A stretch of DNA of 64,000 nt from NCBI RefSeq assembly GCF_022201045.2, contig NC_068557.1, positions 4,216,001 through 4,280,000 on the forward strand, read 5' to 3'. Origin of the DNA: Citrus sinensis. Its lineage: Eukaryota > Streptophyta > Magnoliopsida > Sapindales > Rutaceae. Below are positions 53,601-64,000 of the stretch, piece by piece. The notes under the pieces were generated by a model, which saw nothing but the letters and a program-made list of their open reading frames with translations, ran no database searches and was not told where the DNA came from. Numbering within the stretch: the first letter of the stretch is position 1; the number at the start of each line of letters is the position of its first letter. A program made the position numbers and the translations under genes.

Positions 53601-53998
53601 GCATGTGGTTCCTGAAGTAGGTTTATGATTTATCAAGCCAATTGTTTTGATTGTTTTACACTTGATTAATTGCAGAATCAGCTTTCTATGCTATTAAGAA
53701 AATGCAAACTAAGAAGAGAAAGATCGTTGATCGGCGTGCCTCAAAGAGTCGCAAGATCAGGTAGTTTTCTCAAAGCCCATTGGTTTATGGTAATCAGCTG
53801 TTGTCAATTTTTGGGGGGATGTGTCGTACCAACGATTTGTTTATGCTGATCTTTTTCAACTGACCTTGTAGGTATAATGTTCATGAAAAGATAGTAAATT
53901 TCATGGCTCCTCAGCCCATGGATCTTCCTCCTATGGCTCCTAAATTATTTGAAAATTTGTTCGGACTGAAAACCCAGAAACCTGCTTCTGTAGCCTAA
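50602..53998 (+). CDS. AATF: AATF/Bfr2 (TRAUB) ribosome-biogenesis protein
   Basis: Thirteen exons: 50602-50691, 50782-50957, 51079-51151, 51291-51365, 51456-51566, 51701-51743, 51971-52070, 52568-52670, 52808-52903, 53020-53052, 53167-53266, 53676-53760 and 53872-53998. All are GT-AG and in phase, giving 403 residues. Residues ~20-80 are extremely acidic (Glu/Asp runs). The middle carries L-W-D-K-T-L-E-F-R-F-L-L-Q-K, typical of the AATF leucine-zipper domain. A C-terminal TRAUB region runs from about 300 to 375, with D-S-E-F-Y-Q-Q-L-L-K-E-F and the basic R-A-S-K-S-R-K-I-R-Y-N-V-H-E-K-I. In yeast and animals this nucleolar protein joins the small-subunit processome for early 18S pre-rRNA cleavages. 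An upstream untranslated exon is likely. Confidence 0.93.
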
Positions 53999-54668
53999 TA
54001 TATTCATGCCCTGACAAATTAAATTGGCCTTTTTAAGGCTGTGAGTTTGTAATGTATGTTGTCTTGAGTGCCATTTTAACTTAATTACTAATTCAATTTG
54101 GTGTTTTTAGAAGCTTTAGGTGATACTACTTTTGTTCTGTTGTATTTATTCATGTCACAAACAATACAATAGAGATCCGAATTTACAGAAGAATGCAAGT
54201 ACTCTTATCTTATACTTCAGTACATAATCTGTTGTGGCAAAAGGCACGAGCCATCCCGGATCATACGGCTGAAATTCATGAATTCACAGAAGAATCCTTG
54301 ATAGACAGGACAGGCAATAGATTGATAATGGTGTTAATGGCAGAAAGGAAAGAGATCTTAATGGCAGTTTCGTCGTCTCTACAAACCAAGAACAATGCAT
54401 CTTCATCAGTATTGCTGCGGAAAAAGAGAATGCATAAAATTAGTGAAATTACTTGATTGTCTTTGATGAAGCAAACTGAATGTGCTGTGCTTTTGTTCGC
54501 CTTTCCTACCATAAACCTGCAGAAACAGAAACCCACAAAAGCAAAGCAAATAAGTAATGCAACGCGGACTTATTTAAAATGAAAACAGCTAAGGCCACAA
54601 TCCAAGCATAAGTTCAATATAACAAAGCCTGAAAACCATTTTTCTGATTTGGAAGACTCACTGTTATT

Positions 54669-54950
54669 GTTAGATTAAAGTCTCTATAAGATTGATGTGT
54701 TATAATTTTTAAATTAGATTTGCTGTAAAAAAAATCATAATTATAAAATAAAAATTAATATTATGTAAAAAATATAATTTTTAAATAATAAATTGACAAA
54801 ATTATTAAATATATAATAAATTTTTCATAATACAAGTGTAAAATCAAATTAACTTATCTTCCAAACTACAACAGTCAGTGTTTACTAAATATTTTAGTGT
54901 TTGTTATAACTTTTAAATTATAACTGTTCAATCTCAATCTCAAACAGGCC
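54669..54950 (-). mobile_element. MITE family copy 1
   Basis: Its reverse complement aligns with 60930-61160. Both share 'gaacagttataa/ggacagttataa' followed by 'aaaatattt.gtaaa.act.a.tgtt', then 'aagttaa.ttgattttac/atctac' and an AT-rich tail. The pair, in opposite orientations 6 kb apart, defines a repeat family. Confidence 0.55.
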
Positions 54951-55805
54951 ATAAAGCTATATGAGGGCCCTCTCTATTTACATGGACAATCTAACCAAGA
55001 GCATTAGCTTGTGCGGCTGTTTTAATCTATGTTCATGCTGCTTCTTTGGCTGCTTCAGTCTACGTTCTTCTTCACCGTAATTAATAAAATTTTCTACTGA
55101 AGTAATGGCCACTATTTTGTCACATCTATTTGTACAAAAGAGTAATGTTAAGAATCCCAGCATTTGTATCTCAATTTGAGTAATTAGTAATTATTACATT
55201 TATCATCTAATAGACAAATGACGCATAGAATATGTTTGGAACTCTAACATTATGATTGTACAAAACAAGATTGTATGAAAGTTTGTAGCTCTATCATTTT
55301 AAAAAAATTTCCTACATATTTTGCCTAGAGTTGAATTCTATGATGGTCGTCTCTTAGGTCTTTGCAGAGTTGTTGATTCACTTGCCAACCCTAAACCCTT
55401 CACTTTGTGTACTCATTTCACTTGATGCCACTGTCCTTCGATTTATTGTTTTTGTTGGGACTTATACTACATGCTTCCTTTCTTGATTTTTTTTTTCTTC
55501 ACCTCTTGCGTTAAGAGATTTATTATGTCTTAGCTATTTGTATTTTAATAAATGATAATATATGATTATCCAAACATTTAGAGATATTCGTATTAAAATT
55601 GTACATATATTGCACATTTGTGATTTATATATAGTCGCTTACTAAAACAATTCACAAGCAATGACCATCGGTTCTATTGGTTTCATGCACTAGTGAATGT
55701 TACATGAAGAGCTAACAAATGATGCAATTTGTTCAAAACTTTTTGTTTGAGAACATATTTTGATTGTAACTTAGCTGCGGCCTTTGATTTATGGGCTTGA
55801 CTCCA

Positions 55806-55827
55806 CCCCCCCCCCCCCCCCCCCCCC
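55806..55827 (+). repeat. poly-C tract
   Basis: A run of 22 C, flanked by 'gactcca' and 'tccttacc'. Such runs are unusual in AT-rich plant DNA and prone to length errors. Confidence 0.85.
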
Positions 55828-57332
55828 TCCTTACCTTTTAAAATAAATAAAAAAAGTTTATTAAAATTAATCTTGATTCAAGTCATTTTTTTTAAATTAA
55901 TAACGTCCCCTCAGTACTATATCATAATTATTTGAACGCTTCGTATTAAAATTACTAATAATCAAAATTTTTATATGGATGCTGCTACAATCCCTTCAAA
56001 ATAATGTGAACAATAATAACAAGTGGTGAGATCCGTATAATTTTTGAATAAACTGTAAGTTAAAGCAGTTGTAATTTAACAAAATCCTTTTTACATACAT
56101 GATTTAAAAGTATTTTCTCCAATGTTTCTAATTACCTATTATTCATTTTTTATTGATATTATGTAGGTTTTCTTATTCATTTTTTAGATTATAGTAGAGT
56201 GTTTATTATTTTTTCTTTTTTAAAACCATAACATCAAACATAAAAAGGCCTGACTTAAAATTTTTGCCTTGGGCCACCACACAAAGTTGCTTGGACTGCT
56301 TTCACTGAACCCGTTGAATAATCAACCTAGAACTACTCCAATATATCACTTAATCATAACCAATAATTTATTTATATTAATCATCATAATATATCGATTC
56401 TATAAGCTACCTAAAGATAATTCCTCAAAAGTCTCTGGATTTAATTTTTGACACCTCTACTTAATTGTAATCTTCTAATAAGGGCAAACTTGATATTTTA
56501 CCAATTATCTAACTGGTCAAATAATAGTGCTAAGGAAACTATAGTTCAATAAAAGGTTTTGTGAAAATATAAAAATAAAATGATAGATACCAATACATCT
56601 TGTAGCAAATAGATAATTTACAATTTCTAAAATAATCTAATGACAATAATCCTAATTGTAATTATTCCCATCATGAAACCGGATATATACACAACTCCCT
56701 CTAAATTTATACTAAACGTCCAAACACATGATAGTAATAGATTTTATGACAATCTAATATTATTTGCAATCCAAGAAACTAATATAGTTGACTCTTCAAT
56801 AAATTAGATTTTAACTAAATTTTTAGATTATTTAGAAGCTGATCCATCAAGGCACTTATATTTATTGAGTTCAATGATCACTAAAAAGTGAACAGTATGA
56901 TTATATAATTTATGGATTCTCTCATGATCTTATCTCCTCCTAAGTGAAAATATATGGGTGATTACTAATTAATAAATAAATAAAATTAAGAAGTTAAATT
57001 ATACTCATACATTATCACTAAAGAGTGTTGCAAAATAGAGAGAGAGATGGGAGAAAGATGAGAGAAATCTATTCATTCTCTCTCTCTACCCTTTTTCTAA
57101 TCATTTCTCTGGTATCCCTCTCAATTTAGCATTTTTCATCACTAAAAGGCACATGCACAAGATCACTCAAATCCATCAAGAATCTTAATCCGTAATTTAC
57201 ACCACTTGATTCATTTTCTATTCAGATTCATATATTACTAGAATGATAAAGGAGTAAAAATGCTCTTTTTAGCGTCACCCTTAATTACATTGTAAAAGTA
57301 TAAATTCAGTATTAAACTATTAATTTCCATCG

Positions 57333-57490
57333 GACTTTGTTGCCAAGTGGTAACCTATATAGGACGGCAGGGTGTGGGTTCAAGCCCTTACAAGGGTTGG
57401 TGGTAAATATCTCCTTGTGCATTTGTGAGAATAAATTTCTGTGTTAACGCTCAGCAGACCCTCAGTAAATTTCAAATTGGATGTATCTGG
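57333..57490 (+). mobile_element. putative tRNA-derived SINE
   Basis: An A box (TTGCCAAGTGG, 57340-57350) and a B box (GGGTTCAAGCCC, 57376-57387) are followed by about 100 bp of non-tRNA sequence. No acceptor stem or anticodon arm is recognisable, so it is not a tRNA gene. It differs in sequence from the SINE-like unit at 16806. Confidence 0.5.
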
Positions 57491-57870
57491 CAAATATAAA
57501 TTATACTATAAATTTACAACTATTTAAAAAAATATTTATTATACTATAAAAGTTTTAGGTCATTTCGAATTTGGGGCCTATTTGATACACATGGGCTACT
57601 TATATCTTAATTTGAGAAAATGTAAAGAATCGGGAACTAGAATGATATAAAAAAGTTCATGCAAGACTTTGAAGAAGATCAGTTACGAAATGAAGAAGTA
57701 GACATATTATCTATATCTGTCTATATTGTCCTTAACCTTTAGCAAGCATCACATAGAAAGAAACGATTATCTTTATTAACAACACATCAGCAGCTACCAG
57801 ATGAAAAAAAAAAGTTTTTTGTTTTGCACATTCATTAATCTACAATAATAATAATACAATACAAAACCCT

Positions 57871-58992
57871 TCACATTAAGGACAGCAAGGATCGAGCTCT
57901 CACAGACTTCTTTCTCTTCCTAGAACCATTTTCAGTTTCATCATCATCATCAACATTGCCATCAACCTTGTGATCATGTTCTGCTTTGCCGGTGTTGCTG
58001 TTCTTTTGATTATTCTGATCATCCTCGCCATCATCAATTACTACAACATTGTCACTATTGACGATGTTGACATTAATGGTGTTGTTTGCTCCTGATCTCT
58101 TTTTTCTCCAACTGGGTCCAAACCCAGAGTAGTAGTAAAACTCTTCTTGGTTGGAATTGGAGGTGGAACCCTTTGTGGCTCGAGATGATCTGCTACGACG
58201 AGCTGTATGTGTTAACTTTGTTGCTGCCATCTTTTCAATAATAAGATCACCATCACCATCACCATTACTGATTTTGCCGCGGCTCATGATTTTCTCACCT
58301 AATTCCTTCAACCCAGATTCATTTTCTATATCCATTTCTTCCACATGTACCACGACCTTCTCTTTCCCTGCTCTCTCTTTCAACGAAGTGGCGCCACTGC
58401 ATAAAAATAAAACATAAAAGAATAAAAATTAAAAACCATTTTACATATATTTGAAACTAATTTGTGCAAAGATTTAGATGTAATTAATTAACAAGAATAC
58501 TGATTTATTACCTCCCAGTAGGGGCACCATTAAAATTGCCTAAGCCTCCATCTTCTTCTGTAAAGTTATTTTCTCTTTCAAACTGTTGAAGGAGAAACAA
58601 ACAAAAAAAAATATGAAAAAGATAATGTAGAGAAATGAAAAAGAGCTCCATTTGACCTAATTGGGTATCTGGAGGACGAAAATAAAATTAGGGTTTGGTG
58701 AAACCCTAATAGGGTAATTTAGCAGAGCTTTACACTCAGCTAGAAAACCCTAGAATAGAGCAAGAAGCTAGAAATGTAGCTAGACGAGTGTAAAAAGGGA
58801 CTTTTTTAGATCTGTAAAATTAATAATGAAGTCTAATTAATTGTTTAATTAATAAACCTGGCGAAAATTACTCTCTGTTTCGTCTGAGAAGTCGATAACA
58901 TCCCACGGCGACTGGTTCAGTTGACAGTCGTATGGCTTTATCAACTCCGCCGGCATGAATGAAGAAAGCCTCACGTTCTTTCGGATCCTCAT
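57871..58992 (-). CDS. plant protein of unknown function, probably nuclear
   Basis: Three minus-strand exons, 58992-58858, 58582-58512 and 58396-57871, all GT-AG and in phase, giving 243 residues. I do not recognise the family. The N-terminus M-R-I-R-K-N with C-Q-L-N-Q-S-P-W-D-V-I-D-F looks like a short conserved motif. An aromatic-basic patch F-Y-Y-Y-S-G-F-G-P-S-W-R-K-K-R lies at about residues 150-165. The C-terminal part is acidic and Asn-rich (D-D-D-D-E-T-E-N) and ends in a basic cluster S-R-K-R-K-K-S-V-R-A-R that could be a nuclear localisation signal. No membrane segment or enzyme motif is seen. A TATA-like TATTTATAAG lies about 100 bp upstream of the ATG, on the gene strand, near 59090. 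Start and exons were chosen by phase and splice signals. Confidence 0.8.
58688..58711. repeat. telomere-motif palindrome in intron 1 of the 58-kb gene
   Basis: Perfect 10-base arms ATTAGGGTTT and AAACCCTAAT around GGTG, each arm containing the plant telo-box AAACCCTAA. Confidence 0.7.
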
Positions 58993-60085
58993 TTTCGAGA
59001 TAATTAAGAGAAATCTTGTTTTGAGAGCAAGCTGCTAGCTGGCTCCCTCATGAGAAGCCCTTTCTCTTCTGCTTCAATTCACAGCTTACTTATAAATACC
59101 ACCTTTGATATAATATAATTTATAGTCTGTATACTTTTTTCGATGACGTAGCTGGCCTTCGTCTCTTCTTTCATTTGCTTAAATCGATCGAAGGACAAAA
59201 AAAAAAAAAAAAATTCAGTTACTCTTGTTTTCATTTGATTTGTCGTAACATTAGTTTTTCTATATATGCATGGTAAGCTTAAACGGTATTATTGAACATT
59301 GGCTTGTCATTAGAAGCTTAGATTTTAGTTATTATTTTCTAGCTTATTGCTGATATGGAAGAAAAATAAAAATGAAAATTAATTGTGAGATTTAATTGAT
59401 CAATTTTTGCTGTGAGCCATCGATTTATCCCGAACAATATCGTTGGATTTTGTACCATATTTGTTACGGTAAAGGGTATTTTTGTCTATTAAATTGAGAT
59501 CATATACATTTTTTTTTTTATATGGAAACTTCAAATATACTTGTCAATGGCTAAAATGGAGAAATGGTAAGTGTCATTTTGAGTCTAGAAGTGAAACAAA
59601 AAATGGAAAAAAATAAAAATAAAAATAAAATAAGAATTGCGTTAGTTTTTCTATACGTTATCGACACTAATAACTACAGCCAAATGTACGACAAAGTAAA
59701 GTGACACACATTGGTTTCTGAAATCCAAACGCTCAATTTACACAACTCCAATTGTCATCATGACGTTCTTTCTAACAATTACACACAACTGATTATCAGT
59801 GTATCATAGTAATAATCATTTACTGAGTTGGCAATTTAATTGGCATAAGTTCTTATAGTGTTAAATACAAATATTTAAGTTTGCGCACTAATTAATATGA
59901 TCAAGTTATTTATTAATCGTGTAAAGGGGTCTCAATTAGTAACCAAACTCGAGTATTAACAGATTAAGCAAGGTGTAATGGTATCATCCATTTAAAATAT
60001 GGGCAAATTATTATCTTATTATAACAAATTAACCAATTGTCATGCAAATATTAGGTATAATCATGCTTAAAAACTGACTTGTAAG
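58993..60085. other. intergenic, AT-rich
   Basis: The promoter of the 57871-58992 gene occupies the left end. No other feature is supported. Confidence 0.5.
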
Positions 60086-60530
60086 ATAAGGGAGTCTAAG
60101 TACTTACAAGCCCACATTCTAAGTCTTAACTTAGTGAATGAGACTCAATTAGAGTTGTTATAATCCAACTCTTTTAGAACCGACATCCACGACACTTCAT
60201 ACCGCGGCTAGGTGACACAACACACTAAGGTCATGAGGCCAAAACCAACTACGACGAAGGTCATCCGCCAGGAAAAAACTTGCTCTAATATAAACTTTAA
60301 TGCACAATTGGTTCTTATTAATTGGTATCAGAGCTGGTACCACGTCGAGCAAAGGACCGAATGCACTATATCAAGTATGGGATCAGTATTGGTGTGGATA
60401 CGGAGCCACCTGAGAATGGCTGCTACTCCGAAAAAGACGAGACCCGCGAAGTTATCCAACTAGGAATGATGGACCGGCATGGACATTGGTTGCGAAGCAT
60501 GATAGAATATTAAGATCCAATATCCCACAC
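60086..60530 (+). mobile_element. LTR-retroelement fragment with primer-binding site (TRIM-like)
   Basis: TGGTATCAGAGC at 60323-60334 is the 12-base complement of the 3' end of initiator tRNA-Met, the standard primer-binding site of plant LTR elements. The preceding ~240 bases are less AT-rich than their surroundings and would be the 3' part of an LTR. The ~200 bases that follow have similar composition and end near 'gatccaatatcccacac'. No gag or pol is seen and the second LTR could not be identified. Confidence 0.45.
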
Positions 60531-60929
60531 GAAATATATATATATATATAGTAATATAAATAGAAATATAAATTCATGGGTACCCTGATCTCCTAATAAG
60601 TTGATTTTTAAGGATAAGTTCTAATAATGAGCCCTTATCATTGACTGTAATAATTAATGAAGAGTGATGCTTTTTATATATATTTCAGCTACAGTGCAAG
60701 CCAATATATTCAAGCTGTCAAATGGGCTCTCTCATGTCTCTCGTATTGAAGTGAAAAATCAAATCCAAAATTTAACTAAGGACATGAATATCTCCTAGCC
60801 GGTAATCGCTTGCTCAATTTTTTATTTTTATTTTTGGTTGGTCGAGTCAGTTTACAGCTTTACATGGTAATATTTGTACTATTAAACTATATGGAATTTA
60901 AGTAACGTGATTGAACGATTAAGATCTTA
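60531..60929. other. intergenic, no gene seen
   Basis: AT-rich, with a short (AT)n run at 60535-60550. Confidence 0.5.
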
Positions 60930-61160
60930 TTCAGTATTAAGATTGGACAGTTATAACTTTTAAGTTACATTATTAAAATATTTGGTAAATACTAATTGTT
61001 ATTACTTGAAAGTTAAATTGATTTTATCTACTACTTGTATGATAAAAGAACCTATAATATTTTTATTATATTTTTAAAATTATTTCTTAAAAATCATATT
61101 TACTATATTATTAACTTTTATCTTATAGTTAAATTTTTTTCACAACAGCTACAACATGTT
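60930..61160 (+). mobile_element. MITE family copy 2
   Basis: The inverted counterpart of 54669-54950; see that entry for shared words. Ends are approximate because the arms are AT-rich. Confidence 0.5.
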
Positions 61161-61969
61161 AATAGCAAACAAGACTTAAATTAGATAGCCAGAATGAGTT
61201 CGAACACAAAGAATCCTAAGCAAAAAACTCATATATCATGGATGGCAAAAACTTCGAATCTTATTTTCAACTCGAAATCGTTTGAAACACCATTTGGTAC
61301 AATAATCTTGTTCCTAAAAATAAATTCAATTGGAATTCAAAATAAAATTATGTCGCAACTAAAAAATGGGTATCAGATCGGGCTGGTTTGTAAATCTTGT
61401 CGGGAACCCTAATTACGGCAGGTGCCGATTTTGTTTAATTTTCATTTAGTATTAAAGAAAAAACAAATCAAATCAAAACAAACGAAATAATCAATAATGA
61501 AGCCACTTTCCAAGCCCGGGAGCCCAGCTGGTAGGCCCAATTGGCCATTTCGGGTGCAATTTTTTAAAATAATTTAATTAAATAAATGAAAAAAATGCTA
61601 AAACTCATTCACTAAAGCTGTTTAAGCCACCGCGTCTTCCCCTGACAGCCATGTTGCCACGCTGCTGCTGGTGCGCATAGTCCGGTTTTTTTTTTTTTTT
61701 ATTTATTTATTTTTCCGAGAGGTATGAGATAGCTTAGCTTTATTTGAATCAAATATAGGCGCGCTTAATTGCTTCGTTGGTTTCGTATTCTTAGTGGAAA
61801 TTACCTTTTTAGCCATGTTCTCTTATGTTGTTCTCATTTTTAACGGCGGTCAGTTTTGTTATGAACAACGAGGGTTTCACTGTTCGAGCATTGATACAAA
61901 CACCGAATCAAACTGAGGCATCACTGCCGGTCCGCCGGCTTTCGTGGTAAGGTTTGATAGAAAGCTATA
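61161..61969 (+). promoter_or_regulatory. LAS1 upstream region
   Basis: No gene is supported. GGCCC-type words occur at about 61520-61545 ('gagcccag', 'taggcccaattggcc') and could act as site-II-like elements (TGGGCC/GGCCCA). A T run is at 61687-61700. The 5' leader probably starts after about 61850. Confidence 0.35.
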
Positions 61970-63168
61970 ATGGAGCCACTGTTGGGTTTCGAAGATGAGG
62001 TGATGAATGTTGGTGAAGATAAGGAGATGTCGTCGTCGTCGTCATCAAACGGCTACAAATTGGTGCCGTGGTTGAGCTGGGACGAGTGGGATTTCGTCAG
62101 GGAATCTCTCTTCTCTTCTTCTTCGGACAAGGTTGCCTCTGCACTTCGAAGAGTAAGTTTCACTCTCGCTCTGTTTCTTCGTTATTTTTTCTAACAAAAA
62201 AATTATAAATAAATAAATTGTTTTGGGTAACAGATATCAACATGGAGAAGCAGAGGATGCTTGCCTGTTGTTATTGATGTAACTGCTTCCATCATTGAAA
62301 TTCAACAGAAAGATCCTTACTACCGGTATTCCCTTAAATTTCCAATTCAGCACTTCTGTATTTTATTTTACTTTTTGTTTTTTATATTTAAATTCAAATA
62401 ATTGTTTCTGTTTAGGTCTAGAGATAATGAGTTCCAAGCTGCTAATGTTTTAGATTCAGACCAATTGCTGGCGATGCTGTATTGTATGGCAATCATGAGG
62501 TGAGATCATTTTACTTCATTTTATCGTGTGTAGTGTTAATGTTGCAATGGATAACATGAAGCTTAATTTATTTTGGTCTCTGAAGGCTTGTGAACTGTGT
62601 TGTTGAGAAAACACGTCGAAAAACGGAGGCTTCGATTGCTGAGGCTGCTAATGCTATTGGTATTCCACGTAAGCTGATCGATGTTCGTCATGGTAAGCAG
62701 ATTCAGCTTACTATTTCTTGCATGATTGTATCATTTACTGATCAGTTATCTTTTCTACAATTTACATTCTTAATGCGTGGAGTAACCTGTAGTGTAGATG
62801 ACAAGGTTATGCCTCCTCATTGTATCATTTGCTGATCATTTGTCTTTTACACAATTTACATTCTTAATGCGTGGAATAACCTATAGTGTAGATGACAATG
62901 TTATGCTTCCTCGTGCTCTTACTTAGTGCTTATAAGAATCTAACGACTGAAATCCTTTAAATGTTCTAGTCTGTGATCTTTTGAGACAGTTTGACTGTAG
63001 TGAGCCACAAAGCCTATGGCAGTGTCTATAATTTTTCCCGGTATTTTATTGGTTTTTCTTAAACATAAATTGACTATTGCCTCCTTTTTTTTCGTTGGTA
63101 TGGTGATTGTAGAGGGTTCTCACCGTGATCTACCTGCACTCCAGGTAGTTCGGGATTGTTCAGATAAG
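61970..63168 (+). CDS. LAS1: LAS1-like pre-rRNA processing protein (5' part; gene continues beyond the window)
   Basis: Five exons are readable: 61970-62152, 62234-62325, 62416-62499, 62586-62692 and 63113-63168. All are GT-AG and in phase, encoding 174 residues. After an acidic and Ser-rich N-terminus comes the Las1 domain: V-P-W-L-S-W-D-E-W-D-F-V-R, then S-T-W-R-S-R-G-C-L-P-V-V-I-D-V-T-A. R-L-V-N-C-V-V-E-K-T-R-R-K follows, then I-G-I-P-R-K-L-I-D-V-R-H-E, and G-S-H-R-D-L-P-A-L with the R-x4-H-like catalytic HEPN signature. Las1 is the endonuclease that cuts ITS2 of pre-rRNA, together with Grc3, in the nucleolus. The expected continuation after C-S-D-K is not found in the remaining 830 bases. 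Confidence 0.9.
62727..62912 (+). repeat. 94-bp tandem duplication in LAS1 intron 4
   Basis: Copies start at 62727 and 62821 (TGTATCATTT(A/G)CTGATCA). They share 'caatttacattcttaatgcg', 'tgga(g/a)taacct(g/a)tagtg' and 'tagatgacaa(g/t)gttatgc'. They differ at only a few positions, so the duplication is fairly recent. Confidence 0.85.
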
Positions 63169-64000
63169 GTATATTTTGTTCTCGATACATCTTTTTTCAG
63201 TTTGAGCAGTTCCTTTAGATTCGTTTCCAAGAGTTTACTGGAATTGTTAGTTAATGTCTTGGTTTATTTGCTTGGTGAATATTCTCTTCCAAGGTTGTTT
63301 GTATTTTGGAAAGTTTCTTCCTTCTGATCAGGAAACCATAAAGGAAGAAATATATCTAATTCCATTCACTAATATGTAAACATTCTTATTTTCAAATAGA
63401 ATAAACAAGTTACTTTTTCGTCCTCTCTAACTGTTGCCTGCGAAATAAGTTACCATCCGAACCATGAAATATATGCTGAAAATTTATAAGATAGTCTAAA
63501 TTACGAAGCATTGCTAATAATTTTTGAAATTATTCTTGTAATGAGCCCTATTTATGTTCTGTCTTCTCTCTTGAGGATAGAAAGATTAGTTTGGCTGGTG
63601 TAAATTTTTGATATCTCATTGCAAGGGCATTTTTCAGAATGCCTGTGTGGATTGCTGGTCCACATTGTATTTATTTATCCTTAACGAACAATTTTCAGTT
63701 TCTAATCTGCAGAAAGACAAAAAGTAGAACGCTCCTATTGTTGTCTGTCATGCACCAGTGAGAATGTTACTGTTGGATATGATAACATTATGATGTGATA
63801 ACTTTCTTGTCATAGGCGAAGGAGAATAAAGCACTCAAACGTAGCAGTGATCTTAAAAGTTTATTTATCAATAGCTTCAGGTCCAAGTTAAAAATCGACT
63901 TTCTAAGATAATACACATCTAGGCTAGGGAATTAAATTTTCTATGATAAATGGTTAATGATCATTGTAGATTCTTTTTACCTTGATTCAGGTTTCTAACT
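63169..64000 (+). other. LAS1 intron 5 or later, to the window end
   Basis: No further LAS1 exon was recognised. A possible acceptor at 63808-63816 (..TTGTCATAG) opens a frame A-K-E-N-K-A-L-K-R, but it lacks the expected family sequence, so I do not call it. Confidence 0.4.

Larger units (their letters stand above)
53999..57332. other. AATF 3' UTR and AT-rich intergenic DNA
   Basis: No gene is supported. It contains a MITE copy at 54669-54950, a 22-base C run at 55806-55827, and 'agagagag'/'ctctctct' arms near 57040-57085. Confidence 0.5.

Noticed and set aside
57338-57390. Possible tRNA gene
   Set aside because: B box is good but no cloverleaf can be formed; treated as SINE-like.
63817-63868. 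Possible sixth LAS1 exon (A-K-E-N-K-A-L-K-R...)
   Set aside because: An acceptor is present but the sequence lacks the expected Las1 continuation after C-S-D-K and soon reaches a stop; probably intronic.

Overview
The window is nuclear DNA of a flowering plant, most likely a woody core eudicot; Citrus is a guess, not a demonstration. The support is: intron-rich genes with GT-AG borders, AT-rich intergenic DNA, many MITE-like foldback elements, a plant-type LINE with a C-terminal RNase H, and plant-specific families (CDPK, RIN4/NOI, CYP75A, plastid CRT-like transporter).

Layout. 359-775 (+): last exon of a small PPR protein. 776-6332: intergenic, holding three foldback transposon relics. 6333-12102 (+): ten-exon plastid CRT-like (glutathione/gamma-glutamylcysteine) transporter. 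12549-17715 (+): eight-exon PpiC-rhodanese protein STR12. 20124-22632 (+): eight-exon calcium-dependent protein kinase of the CPK17/CPK34 type. 26095-27915 (-): two-exon cytochrome P450 resembling flavonoid 3',5'-hydroxylase. 29114-35079 (+): full-length but inactivated L1-type LINE between 17-bp target-site duplications. 38423-38797 (-): intronless SF3B6/p14 splicing factor. 40611-41435 (+): 84-residue NOI/RIN4-like protein. 41858-47712 (-): thirteen-exon dihydropyrimidinase (PYD2), with one GC-AG intron. 50602-53998 (+): thirteen-exon AATF/Bfr2 ribosome-biogenesis protein. 57871-58992 (-): three-exon plant protein of unknown function. 61970 to the window end (+): 5' part of a LAS1-like pre-rRNA processing gene.

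The genes are independent eukaryotic units, not operons. From memory of Arabidopsis chromosome 5, the order CLT-STR12-CDPK-SF3B6-PYD2-LAS1 combines two duplicated segments (around AT5G12170-12220 and AT5G19360-19380), with the P450 and the LINE placed in the CDPK-SF3B6 interval. AATF and LAS1 both serve ribosome biogenesis.

I found no previously undescribed biological system. The points most worth a second look are the composite microsynteny, the apparently intact F3'5'H, the GC-AG intron, a tandem duplication that copies a splice acceptor in PYD2, and several repeat families. All exon borders were read by eye from splice signals and reading-frame continuity. They are not backed by transcripts.
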